A program made the position numbers and the translations under genes. From NCBI GenBank assembly GCA_032358255.1, contig JAULBX010000337.1, positions 62,001 through 126,000 of the forward strand: a stretch of DNA of 64,000 nt, given 5' to 3'. Source of the DNA: Heterotrichella gracilis. Lineage: Eukaryota > Sar > Xanthophyceae > Tribonematales > Xanthonemataceae. The notes under the pieces are model-generated. The model worked only from the letters and a program-made list of their open reading frames with translations. It was not told the origin of the DNA and did not search any database. Below are positions 1 through 13,379 of the stretch, piece after piece. Each line of letters begins with the position of its first letter. Within the stretch, counting starts at the first letter, position 1.

Positions 1-7
1 TGCGCAC

Positions 8-3000
8 CTGTCGGCTTAGCCTTGCATTGGCAGGCACACGCGTGAGGCACTCCAGCACACTCTCTGGCAGCCCGCTTGCCTTGTAGCGGCACATGGCCCA
101 TGCCTCGGGGAACAGGAACTCTGCACACCAGCAGCACCGCTGTCAGTACCCATATACAGCACAATCATGTTGAAATGATGGGATGTTGCAATAGGAAATT
201 GGTCACAGTGAAGGGATGCCTTCAGTAAATAAAGCAGACAATGGACCAGGCCGGAGTAACCGACTCCCGACAGGTTAAGCAGAAAGAACCGCTGCTCCCA
301 AAGACAAGGGGACGACAGGGAAAAGGAGTCAAGCACGCAGGGCTAACACAAATCCAGTATGCAAAGACGACGCGTGCATGGCGCCAAGACTGCACAGGTT
401 GAGATTGCCTTGCATTGCTTATGGCGAGCTTGGCGACTACCTTGCACTGATGTATCAAGTGGGTGGTGGCAGTCGACACATCAAGTCTCAACTGAGGTTC
501 CAATGACCCACTAATCCTGCACTGGCCTGTCAAGTACCCCGTGTAAGTGCACCCACCTGTCAGTAGCCTGTGTATCAACCCGCCATGCTCCTTGGCTCCC
601 ACACTCCGCCTGTCCAGTATCTGCACCAGGCTCAGCAGCACCTGCAGCTTGCCATTCAGGCGCGTGTCTGCCTGGTCGGTGCAGGTGAACGGCTCAGCTT
701 GGTCGGTGGCTGGGTTGCGGTTGTGCACAAGGTCATCCAGCAGCTTTTCCAGCATGGCGGTCTGCCAGGCAAAAATGAACACATTCAACAACTGCAGCTC
801 ACATCCATGGGCAATCGTGTCTCACCATAATCACGTAAATCAATCGAATTTATTTCAGCAGGCGAGGGCGTGCTAGGATCTATGCTTTGCAAGGATGTTC
901 CTGTGAGTGCGAGATGCTGAAAACAACTGCATGCAAGTGTGGGACACCACAGGTGGTGCATGTAAATACAGCCTCATGTGGGCCCGATTGCTGTATGCAT
1001 ATATGGCAAGATGCTTGTTTGTACATTAAGCCTAGGCTGCACTGCCCACTACAGTGTTATTTTTAGGGATTTCAACTCACCATTTCAGGGCTGTGCTGCG
1101 CTGACTGCAACCTGACCGCCGCATTAAACAGCTGCCAGTAGTCTGAGCAGTGCTGCGCAGCCTCAGCCGCCCCCCGCATGGCATTGAGCAGCGACACAAC
1201 CCAGTACTGCCCGATAGCCATGCTGCCAAGGATACTGACAAGCGCTTGGCTGCCCAGGCGTCGCACCTGCAGGGACGCCATCTCAGTAGAGTTTTGCATG
1301 GAATTGGTTGCATAATGAGGCACCACCCAACTGGCCAATAGCCACGCTGCACAGAATATCAACAAACACAAGGTAGCAAAAATAGCATTTCTTCTTCATT
1401 AGAATTTTCACGTTTCTTTCAAAATTTTTAGGGTCCTTTTGCCCAATGGTTGCCTCACTCGTCACAAGCGCTGGCTCCGCCGGCTACAGGGTGGTGGCAA
1501 AACAAGGGTCCAACGATACGCAGAGGTATGCCTAGAAGGGGCAGGACATCGCTCACCATCCTGTGGTAGGGGCTGAGTAGGCAGTCCATCAGCTGGGCAG
1601 GGCAGTCTGGTTGCGCAATGAGCCACGTGAACAGGGTAGGGTGCTGTTCCAGCAGGGCGGTCAAACAGTACGCACACCGCTTGGCTGAGTCCACATCCGC
1701 AGCAGGAAGAGGGTCCTCACTGCCATCAGCCTACAGAAAAATGGTGGATGGCGTCAATGTTACATTCCAGCTCGCTCCCGCCATAACGATGCCAAAATAA
1801 AGTGGCACATACATGTGCCCATATTTGTGCTCTTAGATAATTTACTCTTGCTATCATCACCTGACTCCTGCTGCAATGTCAAACACCCCAGAAGGTCCTC
1901 CATGCCTGTCCTGCTATGCACTCTTCTAGCAGCCTGCTGGCATGCAAGCACATGCTTACCTGTGGGTTGATCTGTACAATGCCCCACCCTCGCCCTGCAT
2001 TCCAAAGCAATGCCACCAGGTCGTGCACAATCTGCTGCTGCACAGCAGGGCTCAATGCATCACTGGAATTGGATGCCAGGTTTTCCGCTGGGCTATCCAC
2101 TGCAGGCACATCCTGGCTGGTGCTAGGGCTTGCTGGAGGGGTTTGGTCGTCATCTGGTACAAGCAGGCGGTGAAGAATCGTGCAGAAGATGCGGCTGGAG
2201 AGGCGCTTGAGAGGCGCCGCTGCAGAGCAACACAGGCACAGATGAGAATCTGAACCTGCAGAACACCTCCATCACCTCAGGGTGGAAGTTACCTGCTTCT
2301 GCTGCAGCAGGCTGCTGGATGCTACCACACCCGTATTAATCTGCACGTTGTGGGCGGCATAAGACGCCATTAAATAACGACAGGTGAACACCCGGGGTTG
2401 GGGCTGGGGCCTATGCGTAGGCCCTAGGTGAACCACAGCTGGTAGGAGACAGACAGCAAATGGCTACCCACTTTAAATGCCACCACCACCGACAGCAGTA
2501 TACTCAAGGTTGGTGGCAGAGCAACACTCCCCGCACCTGCTTGAGGGTTGCGGGTGACCTGCGACACCGCCTGCAGCAGCGGAGCCAGGCAGCTGTCGCT
2601 CATCACCCGCACCCTAGCCACTGTCGCCCATGCATTTGCTGCTTGATCAGCGGCATCAGCGCCAGGAAGATTCTGGGCCCATACCACATCCGGGGCAGAG
2701 TACAGCAGACTGGCGAGCGTCTGCACAGCAGGGAAGGGTAAGCCATGGTAACAAAGTATCTCGTGCGTTGCATACTCTATTCACCTTCTTTAAAGCATTG
2801 ATTTCGATGCCAAGAAATGAAATTGTCTGTTGCTGACTTCTACTTGACTTCTATATATTCCTTCCACATGCTAGCCAAATGCTCAGGTCTGAAAAGCGTC
2901 TGTTGCAAGTGCATCACAACAGAATTTGTATTATTGCTGATACACGCGGGAAGATATGCACCACTGGCGACAACAAGAACTCTCTACTGCACATCATTGA

Positions 3001-6000
3001 CAGCACTCCTGTGTGGTGGTGTAACGGGTGGCACAGGCGGGATGGGTGGGGAGCGCACCAACCTGCAGCATGTACAGCAGCTTTGCAGGGCTCACTGTGG
3101 CTCCGCCACATGGCGCCACCAGCAGGGCCTGCATAGCCTGGGTTGTGTGCAGGCCCATGATGGCGCAGTGCAGCTGGTGGGCCAGCGCCTTGGAGGTGGG
3201 GAGTGTGTCCAGCAGCCGAGCAGATGCCATGCGCACAGCTTGGTGGCTGCTGTCAGCCAGCGCCAGTAGCTGCGTGTAAAACTCCTCCTGCAGCAAACCA
3301 ATGCCATGGCAGGTCATAACCATGCTGCATGTGACGATCTGACAACATCCAACAATTGTGTGGAGCTTTGCCAAGCGATGGACACATTCGGCAAGGGTGA
3401 CTGCTGATTTGACTGTATTGTTGGGATGCGTGTGATTGAATAGCTAACAACCTATGCTCGCAAATTGGCTGTGCATAACCTCGACGCATGTAGTGCATTT
3501 GGCAGGCACATGCAGCAGGGCAAGCCAAGACTTTGCCCACAGCGGCGTTTAGATATGCAAATATGCCTCGAGTCTCACGAGTGTGCGATTCCCCACACCC
3601 CAGCTGATTGCCCTGCGGTGGCACTCACCGACTGTGACAGCAGCACTGCGGGTGAGGAAGCCTGCAACAGGGCCTGCGCCTCGGGAGCCACCACAAAGGC
3701 GGCATTGGGGTTGGGCGTGTGGGAAGCGTGCAGTACAGCACCCCTGTTCACGCCATCCTCGCTCAGCAGGCGCGAATCGGAGTTGAACTCGCGCCCCTAT
3801 GGGAAAAGGTACCAGCACGTGACAAGCTGGCGGAATTTATGCCTTAACACACAAGGTTGAAAATGGAAGATGAGAACATGGATGAACCTCCTCAAAGCTT
3901 CAAGAGTCACAAGCAGATGCACTTCTGTGAGTTCAGCAGCCCCATCACAGAGTTTTGCGGCACTGCATTGCTGGCCAATTGTGCACTGAAAACTTTAGAG
4001 CTGCCACTAGCATTGCACCGCACCTGCAGAATGAGCCTGACGTTCTCCGGTGGGCAATCCAGCTGCTGCGCCACCTGGCGCCTGAGTGCGCCCACATAGC
4101 TGTTGCCAGGGGTGTACTGGGTCAAGCGCCCGGAGTTCTTGAATCCCGAGGCTTGCACCTCAATCCGAAGAATGTCCACGTGGTAAGATGCGGCATGGGC
4201 TGGCACCACTGGCATGGATTTGCCCTGGTGCACAAAAGGGTGTATTGTGTGTCAACAAGGCTGCCGTGAACAGGCATGTTGGGAAAGGGACCAAGCTAGC
4301 CGATGGACACAACCACCCTACAGTTATCCTTGTTTTGCAGCCATTTGTACAAGTGCACTGGTCAAGCAGTGTCAGGACAAACCTGCATGGCGCTGTGTTT
4401 ACAAGGCTGACTCCTGAATCCTCCTATTTGGTGGGAATGCAAGTAACGGACTGACTAAAAGAGTCAGGCCATCAGCTCCCATACCTGGCACGACTCGCAG
4501 AACTCCTGTAGGACCTGGATGCACCGGGCTGCACGCAGGGCAGCGCTGCCACTGGTGCTGGCTTCCTCTGCAACATACCCTTCCGCGTCTTCTTCACGGA
4601 ACAGTGCTGACGCTTCTTGCAGGCGGGACGTGCACTCACCCAGGAACGCTGACCGCACCGCCGTCACATCCTGAGAAGGTGCATGCGGATTGAGTGCCAG
4701 AACATGGCTCAACAGGTGCAAAGGCCCACCGCACAGCCATGCAGAGGCACTCACAATCTAATTGAAACATTCTCTTAGGAGTTTCAGCATCGACATGCAC
4801 CAACCATTCCGCACCTACCACCACACAGAAGCACATGCCACACACAGCACTCCAACATGTCGCAATTGCTCAGCAGGCCTCGCCGTACCTGCCCGATCGC
4901 AGCCACCTGCGTGTGCACGTGCACCAGCAGCGCCCGCGCCTTGTCCGCAATGCCTGCGGACGCCTCTACCGCCACCCGCCACAAGTAGCTCAGCCCCTCC
5001 AGCCTGAGGTCCAGCGTGTAAGTCTTGGCTGGGTCCGGCACCATGGCGCCTTGCTGCTGGTTCAGCAGCTTGTCGGCCCAGCAGTTGACCAGCAGGAAGA
5101 AGCGCTGGAAGCACTCCCAGCCCTGAACGGTGAGCGTGCTGGGGTCCATGGTCATGACCATGTCGGTGAGCACCAGGCCTGCGCACAGCAACTCGCTCAA
5201 ACATATTTTTTGATTAAATATAATTATAAACTATAAAAAAATAGATAATTCACATGCAGATATGCAACAATGCATACATGCACCCACACTGATGGTGAAA
5301 GACTTTTCATGAAAGATCTGTTGCTGTGCAAGGATGGCTGCTGACATGGCTGTGCTGCTGGACAGCATGGGCGTAATGGACTGCACAAGATTGGAACTAC
5401 ACAGGCAAGTTGTGGTGAAGCAAGAAGATGTGCTGCAAGCTGGTTGTGTAATACAATTGCCCCCATGCGATGCAGTGCATCCCAGCCAAGCTACTGCAGT
5501 GCAGACAGCGCTCCCCACGTACGTGCTGTGTCATTGTCGAGCAGCCTGTGCGTGAGCACATCTGTTGCCCAGTTCATGCCCAGGTCTCTGTCAGCCTGCG
5601 CCACCCCGCGGTCCACCATGCATGCCCAGAAGCGGCGCACGAGCGGCAGCGGCAGCTGATCACCCCGCATGGAAGCCACGTGGTACAGGAACTGTACGTA
5701 GTCAAACACAGCGGTAGTGTGCGCCACATTGCCTGCGCCAGAACAAGTGGAAGTCACATTCCACGCTGCCTACGGCACCCAGCACACAGATGCCAAGGCT
5801 ATCCCAGATGCAACTCTGATGCCATGGCTTGCAATGCCAATGCCATTGCCAGTAAATATGTCATGGCCAAGTGCACTATCGTGAGCTTCTGACTGCGCTT
5901 GTGCTCCCTTGAGCAAACCTTGCATTCCCTTCCTTTCATTCTGGCATGGATTTGCAAACAGGAGTCAGTGACTCACCGACTGGGAGCGGAGGCGAGCCCG

Positions 6001-9000
6001 GGTTGGCCTCCATTGCCCTCTCCTGTGCATCCATGATAGCCTCCAGCTTTGACAGGATGAGTGGCGACAGCTGGAACATCTCCTCCAGGCGGTCGATGTA
6101 CGCCTTGCGCTCCAGCTGCGCGGCCTGCACATGATGCGGGTGTGGTGGGGTCAGAGCCATAGGCAAAGTACCCATTAACCGTACTGGATTCCCAATGGCT
6201 TGATGATAAAGGGCGCCACTTAAGTGACAGCGCCGTGTATGTCAGTCCTAATGATGCATGCCAAACTGGCGCAGGAAAATGTGAGGCTGTATGCCATACC
6301 TATAATGGCCAGTAAGGGAGTAGTGTCAGGACATGTGCAGCAGGGAAGCAGGGAACCTGGTGCGCCATGCGGAGCTGTACACCACTGGATTTGATGAGCA
6401 ACATATTCAACTGATATTTCGATGCTAACTTGGCTGCGTTTGCTGCTGAAATGCCTGGAACAGTATGTAAATGTATGGCCATGCTGCACAAGTTTTGTCA
6501 TCAACTCATACCTCTGATCTGTCATCAATTGCAGTGTACATATCGATGACGTCGCGCAGCACATGCAGTGCCGCCAGGGACCCACTGCCCTCAGCCTGGA
6601 TCCCATCCGCACAGTGCTTCAGGTACCGCACCATCACCTTGCCCTCCAGCTCATTGGATGCCGCGTCAGATGTGTAGTGCTTCAGCACCTTCTGGAACAC
6701 GCCGCACTTGATGAGCTCCAGGGGGGCTGAGGGGTCCATGATCAAGGACCATAGGAGGTTCAGCAGGCGCTCCGCCAGGATCCCCTGCAGGAAGGAATTA
6801 GCTCATGCAGTGATTTCAGGCAGGAAACCAATCAGCATACTCAAAAATGGCCACTCAATTGGTTACCGCAATGACATGTACTAAAACAATGGGTGGTTGA
6901 TGCGCAATCCTCACCCATCTTGCTCAGCCATGGCCTAGCAACCTTTTAACCAAGCCTTGACAACAGTGGCAGACATAGGCGGCACTGCTTCTGGCCGGAA
7001 ATTTCACCCCTTCAAGGTGAACAACAGGATGCAGCTGGTATAATTGCCATGCTTCTGAACTGCTAGTCGGTCACCAACGCATGCAAACCGTCGGAGTGGA
7101 ATTTGAGTGCATCTGAATGAGAATTTTTGTGCATTCTCTCATTATTACAAGACCTTGAACCCTACACTTTCAACCCTAGTCAGTGTACATGCGTAGCGGC
7201 CCACCTTGCTGTCGGACTCTGCGAGGCGCTGCAGCAGGTCTACCAGCTTCAGGGAGTCTGCCAGAGGCAGATTCCTGCACTTCTCAAACTTCTGGAACAG
7301 CACATCCAGCTGCTGCCCAGACAGGTGGATGGCCAGGTCGCCCAATATATTGTACACGTTGTTCTTCACAGCTTCAAAGGTATCAGCCTGTGGGCAGCAG
7401 CACAAGTCTTTAGAATCAAGACACACCACCATGCAAAGTACCCTCCATGGGCAGTATGGCGGCATAGGAGCAAGCCTAGAAGGTAAATGCGACATGCAAA
7501 AATAAGAATGCTCCTGTAGCCCCTGTCACAACACTGAGGCCGCAACCACACTCACACTCCAAAAATCGTGGATATTTAGTGAGGAACATGCATATTAATA
7601 CTACAGCCAGATCCTCAGTCGGCCATGCCCATGCGGCCCTCTGCACTTTGGTCTTCGCACTCTATTACTCTTGCTCATGCGATTATCTTGCCCAATCTGA
7701 GGTCCAACGCATGCACCCAAAATAATGGCCAACCCGCCGAATCACTGCGCGAATTGCCGCTCCCCACCTTCTCTGTGACGTTCCACAGAAGGTCCAAATG
7801 CTCCTCCTGCAGGCCCCCCTCGGCCGTGAGATTCTTGAGGATTTTCTGAACCTGATCCACATACTGCTTCTGATGCAAATTGGTGCGCAGCAGGTTCTTG
7901 ACAACCTCATTCTCTCGCAGCCACGCCACAGCAGCCTGCAGAGCCATCCATTCAGTGGGTTAAAACCAATGCATGCCAGCACTGCATGCAAACGTTGCGA
8001 CGGCGCTGGAGCCAACGGTACCCATGCATATGCGCACAATCGGTGGATTCATTACCATGAATCGGTGCACGCATTAGGCACAGGTGTATCCACCTCATGG
8101 AAGCAACATCCTACCCGCATGGATGTAAGGAACCTGGTCAAAGAGCATGCCACCATGTGTGCAAGCTCCGTACCCGCATAGACTCGCCCTTGTCAAACTT
8201 CCGATACTGAGCTGCCTTTTTCAGCAGGTTATTGGTCTCCCGCACTGCACTCAAGTGCTTATTGAAGTTGGAGGAGCGCAGGAGCCTCAGCACAAACCTG
8301 CGCTGCACGTCTGCCACCTGCACGATAAGTACCCAATTTGCTCCTGTGCCAAAACAACAGTGTATGGCATGCAGGATGAAAGAACTTGTGCATGGAGGAT
8401 GGTGCTACTCCTCCAGATGGTCCACCATCTGATTGCTCTGCTCATGAACGCAGAATGAATTGCGATCTGTTTACTCTGTGTGTGCGCTGCTGTTAATGCT
8501 GCCTCCCGCACTCACCGCAGACATGCCCTCCAGCTTGCCGCACAGGTCATACAGCAGTCTGAACATGTTTGACGCGCGCGCAAAGCCTCGATCGTCACTG
8601 AGGTCCTCCACATTTTGATCTACAGCCTCTCCCATCCAAAGAACCACTTTCATGGATATCTGCGCCCAGCAGTCAAGTTGCTCAAACCCTAACGGCACAC
8701 AAGGGAAACCCTTGCTGCCACTTGGACCAGTAACAAAGACACACAGTCCGCGATGGTTGCCGCGTGCATCACATACCTGGTAAACTTCTTCTGTATGCCT
8801 CTGCACCAAGTTGCTCGAAATCTGCAAGGCATACCAATTGCAACTCAGTGAGAGTCAAGCAAGACCGCCATGCCTACAGTTGCAGAACAGCAAGTAGCAA
8901 GTAGCAAGTAGCAAACAATACCTTTTGAAGCACAGTAAGAAGCTGCTCCAGCAAGGGCACACCAATCCTGTCCGGCTGTTCCAGAACCTGCAACCCACCA

Positions 9001-10022
9001 AAACAGAAAAACCAAGGCGTTCAATAGGCTTGCAACAAATACAGTACCAAGTGCCAGGCTAGGTTGCTATCTTCATTCTTTGTGGCGGCATGAAGGCTGT
9101 GCTGTGTCTAAGGGCATGGCCAGGCAAATCCAGCAGCAGTCTAGCCTACCTGGATGATACTGTGAAGGCCTCCTTTCAAACCGAAGTAGTTTATGAGGTT
9201 ACTGAGCCACACAAATACTTCTGACGGTCCAGCGTTGGCCACATTGCTATCGCCGATGCTGTCGCTGTCTGAAGGAGGCTCCTCCTCCATCCAACATGCT
9301 GCAAACTCCTGTTCGTAACGGTTGAGCCCAAAGAGCAGCTGATCCTGTCTGTGCTGAGTATGGAAGTCAGCCTTGTGGTCCAGAACCATTGCCAGAGCTG
9401 GTAGGATATTGAGCAGGTCTTGTTCGTGCTCCACCGTGTCATCCCAGTCGCCCTCTGTGTTCCAAGCCACTACTAGCTGCTCAAGCTTCGCCACACTCAG
9501 GTCAATGAGGCGCTCTGCTGCAAAGTAGCAGTGTCTGTGCATGTCCTCAGGCCACCTGCTCACCCCAAGGTCCTCAAAACACCTTTCAAAGGCCAGATGC
9601 AGTTGGTCCAGCAAGTTCTTCACCAGCTTGCCCTCTTGTGAAGTGGCCCTGCAGTTGCATACACAGCAGGGACACACACAGTCAGATATGCCAACGTCAG
9701 TGGAAATAGTGGAGACATACGATGGAGGAGCCCGGGCTTACCTTTCTGGGTGTTTTGAAAGCTGCGTAGCAGCATGCAGACAGTTGACCAGTGCCAGTGG
9801 GTTCACGACAGCAAAGGGAAGCCTGTTGAGGCCATCAAGGAGCAGATAGAAGTCGCTCATAGGGAAGGACTGCTCATAGGGTGCATAGGGCAGCTCTGAA
9901 TCATCGTGCTGCCTCGGAGACAAATCCTCCAGCTGGTCGTCCTCATCGAGAAAGCTGTCGGATTGCTCATCAAGGGAAGACCCTTCTGTGGAGTTTGAAC
10001 TGTCCTCTGGGCGTTGCGCCAT
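8..10022 (-). CDS. USP9X-like: USP9X/FAF-type ubiquitin carboxyl-terminal hydrolase, N-terminal ~1490 aa (partial)
   Basis: Large deubiquitinase of the fat-facets family. The window holds 23 exons (10022-9742, 9648-9150, 8987-8922, 8821-8777, 8659-8516, 8317-8174, 7935-7768, 7387-7205, 6784-6512, 6124-5977, 5732-5523, 5178-4889, 4670-4485, 4224-4024, 3796-3629, 3287-3063, 2720-2537, 2423-2293, ~2205-1960, 1730-1557, 1266-1081, 761-557, 120-8). All junctions keep phase. Segments recall human USP9X in order: QYVDQVQKILKNLT, GWECFQRFFLLVNCW followed by LEGLSYLWRV, then a ubiquitin-like stretch around 4224-4024 (YVGALRRQV), then HCSDYWQLFNA and EFLFPEAW. These belong to the helical-repeat scaffold. 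The Cys/His peptidase core would lie beyond the left edge, so activity cannot be judged. The start has A at -3 and G at +4, and an acidic Ser-rich N-terminus follows. The least certain boundaries are the exon starts near 2205 and 2423, because the acceptor at 2205 is weak. Confidence 0.88.
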
Positions 10023-11026
10023 TTTGAGCCTATAGTGAACTGTTTTTCACGCAATAAAAGGCACCTTGGGTACTTGCAGGTCCACGCCAACACGTTTTTC
10101 ACGCTCGGCTAATCGATCATCCCGTTCAGATGTTGCAGAAAAGCACTCGAAGTTGCCTCGAAGAAAGCCACCTCGTTCACCAGGCTAAGAGGGTCTGCAA
10201 CAATGTGGCATATATGGTTTCATGGCTGGTAATCACCCCCACACCACCTCAGGGGTGCCACAGCGACACGTGAATAGCACACCAAGTGCTGGAAAGTAAG
10301 CAACATATACCGTCTGTATCGCACCAGTAGTCGGTCTTCAGCTAGACTTTAAAACTATGACGAAACATGCGTTCAAAAAAGCAGCGGAAAAGGAAGGGGA
10401 GCGAGGCAGGAACAAGACGGGGACGAAAAATGAAATTGAATTCATTTAAAATATAGGTTTGCAGAAAAACAAAATTGAAAAAAATTGATTCCATTTACAA
10501 CTACAGCCCGAATGCATCCAACTTGTAGTCGCATACAGCAACTACTGATTAATCCCAGCCCCACACTGTGCAAATGGGCTACACACACTGACCCACCACA
10601 GGGGGCGTGGTGGGTAGGGGAACCATCCATTGTGCACTAAAGCTTGCTGCAATAACTTTGCTGGATGAAAGTTATCTGGTCGGTGAGTCTCCCTGGATCA
10701 CATGTTCTGCATGATATGCTATTACTGTCTCATAGTGTGCACAAACTGGCTGCAGGTAGGCGGCAGTCTCCGCTTGCGCCACAGTCAATACTAATGGCCA
10801 TTCCCAACAATACGCCAGGTCCAAAATCATTATGCTGCCGTTCTGCATGTTGTCCATCGTGTGATGCTCTATTGTTGGGTGGCGGATGCCGCACCGGAGC
10901 AATGGTGATCGTGAACACCGGTACTTGGAACTATCCTGTCCCCAGCATCGTAATACTCTTGCTGACATGCTGCCGGGTAGGCAAAACCACCAAAGGAGCC
11001 AGCCAATCATGCATTACCCTCATGGC
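10023..11026. other. Intergenic spacer upstream of the USP9X-like gene
   Basis: About 1 kb between the USP9X-like start and the TSR2 stop, both on the minus strand. It must hold the promoter and 5' leader of the deubiquitinase and the 3' end of TSR2. The stretch 10360-10500 is AT-rich and purine-biased. No conserved coding segment was recognised on either strand, although short open frames exist. Confidence 0.5.
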
Positions 11027-12689
11027 TCACTTCCGACCTCGTCGCCGAGTCTGCACCAGTTCAAATCCATCATCATCCACCACTGGGCCCCGTGGCCCAG
11101 CCGGTTCTAGCGGTACCGCTGCAGGTGCATCACTTGTGTCCATCTCAACATCCCCGTCATCATCCGCTTCACCATCCTCCCCCTCATCTGAGCTGCTGCT
11201 GTCCATGTCGCCCTCTCCCATACCCTGCACCACACGTGTTGAAGGGAATCAAGTTGCAGTGCAAGATACAGTAGCATTGGGCTCATGCCTGATCGTGCAC
11301 CAGGTAACGGCAGCCCTCTTCTCAGCATGTGTGCAGGTCATTGCAAGCAACCAGTGGATTGTTATGATGCCACCGTTTAGCGCTATGCCCCCCCCTTTTT
11401 CAGGGGCGAGGCAACATGCCGCATATGTGGAGCAACTGTTTAGGGTTTACCTGCTCTCGTACTGACTGTCCTGTGGTTGCCGGCAGTGACTGTAATCGCT
11501 GCAGTGCTGACATGTCACCTTGGAGGAGCTTTGAATAGAGCTCTACTAGGACTTTGGCAACCTGTAGCGGGTGGGCACAAAATGGGACCACAGGATGCCG
11601 GGTCATGTTTCATCAATTCCAGTGTGGGGGCTGGTGGATCTGACATAAAATGGGCTCCATATGAAATTTATACCAGCTTCTAGCCCTTGTTGCATGCTCA
11701 TGCAGGAGTCCTGTGTGCGGAGCCTTGTGGAGGTTTATGTGGGTTTGCTCCACTCACCTCCCTGGGGCTGCCATCCTGAGCCTCCACATGAAAGTCCGTC
11801 TCCATGGCCTCCTCCAGCAACTCCTCCAGGTCATCAACGTAGTGTTCTGCGGTGCAAAGAGTCAATTGATAGGGGGACGCTAACAGGCACCAATCAACTC
11901 TAGACTGCTTGGCGATCTGATGGCTACGAAAAGCATGGCGTTAGCGCTGTCATGACGGTGGGTTGGCGGGCGTTTGTTCAGATCTTGGGTGCCGCATATG
12001 TGCAGCCGCGGTGCCGCAGTGTCAACGCATCGAGCATTCTTTAGGGTTTAGGGTGCAGCAGTGTCGGTGTCGTAGGCGCTATTCAGGGGTACGTGTGCAG
12101 TCGTGTTGATACCAAGAGCGCAGCCAGAACTTATTTTGGTGCATGCATGCTGCAAAAGTCTTGAACAACGGAGTGCAGCGCCCCCCTAGTCGTGACACCC
12201 TCCTCACCTTCAAGGTGGGGCCAGATATGCAAAGCCCTCTGCGAGGCCGCTAAGATGCATCCCACCAGGTACAGGTGCAGAAAGTAAGCAGTGGGAACAT
12301 ATGACTGTGTGACACGCGCCTTGTGCACGCACACTGGAAGGTCGGTCATATACACGAACATGCATCCATGTCAAATGTAGTCGTTTGCAAAAATATGCAT
12401 GCATGCATGCATATAATATATGCATGCAACGCCGACAAACCGCAGCGAGTCAAAGTGTTATAAGTGTTGAATGTTTACCTTTTGAGGTATAGAACCAGTT
12501 CATGACTTCAGCGAACAAGTCGTTTGCTTTTTGTTGGCTGCTGGCGCCGCCCCACTCGTTTTCAACAGCCAGTCGCATTGCCGTCCACCGACTGAAAGCA
12601 ATTCCACCACCCTGTTCAAATAAGGGACGCCGACCTACAGGCAGTGCCCCCAGACTTGGCCCTACTGTAGCCCCATTTCGCAGATACAT
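11027..12689 (-). CDS. TSR2: TSR2-like pre-rRNA processing / eS26 escort protein
   Basis: Complete four-exon gene of 202 aa (12689-12479, 11846-11758, 11561-11451, 11224-11027), close to the ~190-200 aa family size. Exon 1 carries the family signature LAVENEWGG followed by a WF pair. Exon 2 is an acidic helix with VDDLEELLEEAMETDF. Exon 3 has the VAKVLVELYSKLLQGD helix. The tail is Ser/Asp/Glu-rich and ends in DDDGFELVQTRRRGRK, as in TSR2 homologs. TSR2 proteins bind ribosomal protein eS26 and deliver it to pre-40S particles; this role is transferred from yeast. Donors and acceptors are canonical and phases close exactly. Intron 1 (632 bp) contains TGCA runs and a plant-type telomere motif near 12040. 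Confidence 0.88.
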
Positions 12690-13379
12690 GTCTGTGCAGT
12701 GGCTCTAGTCTTCAGCAACTACCAGAATGCAGTCCCGATGCACTTTGACTAGACTTCACACCCAACGAGCTTGCAAGCAAAAACCTCGTACAGCCCTTAC
12801 TATGGAACTGAGCTTGAGTTTGACCCATGTACTGAAAGGCACTTTAAAAGCATTTGTTCGGGTCTTGAACTCCCGTTGCATTGTACCCAGTACTACCCCT
12901 ATTCTGTGGTATTTAGGAAGTTTCCTTCTGTCGACACGGAGCCAAAACCGGGCTGGCAGGCCTGCAGCACAAACAAAATCAGTCCTGCCCCATACGACAT
13001 ATCTCTACCTTTAGAGGCAGGCATCCTGCATGTAAAGAGCTTCTCAAGCTGTAACTTGCACTCCCTTGTGAACCACTGAAACACACAAACCACACAAACT
13101 GGTACGGGATGTCAACGTGCATGCATACGCCACGTAGGTTTTCGCGAGCCCTTGCATACCATCTTCTGTGCCAGGCAATCTTCATGGCCATGGTGTCAAT
13201 CGCTTGGCCAGATTTGTTGAAGTGCACACTTGTCTGCTCCTCGAAGAGTTTAGTTTACTACGACAGGCTGGGCATGCCAATTTTGCCCGTTTTCTCTTTT
13301 TCTCCGAGCCAGGACAGTGACTACCTGTGATTACTGACGAAACCACTTGCCTTTTGTTGCAGAGGTATCTTGAGGCAAG
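12690..13379. promoter_or_regulatory. Divergent spacer between TSR2 and OAS-TL
   Basis: Shared 5' region of two head-to-head genes, 690 bp. It contains an open frame on the plus strand (12771-13079) with no recognisable similarity. A pyrimidine-rich tract plus AG just upstream of the OAS-TL start (near 13361) would suit a 5'-UTR intron acceptor. No TATA box stands out. Confidence 0.4.

Noticed and set aside
12771-13079. A 102-codon plus-strand frame between TSR2 and OAS-TL
   Set aside because: No recognised motif, overlaps another frame of similar length, and sits in a divergent promoter.
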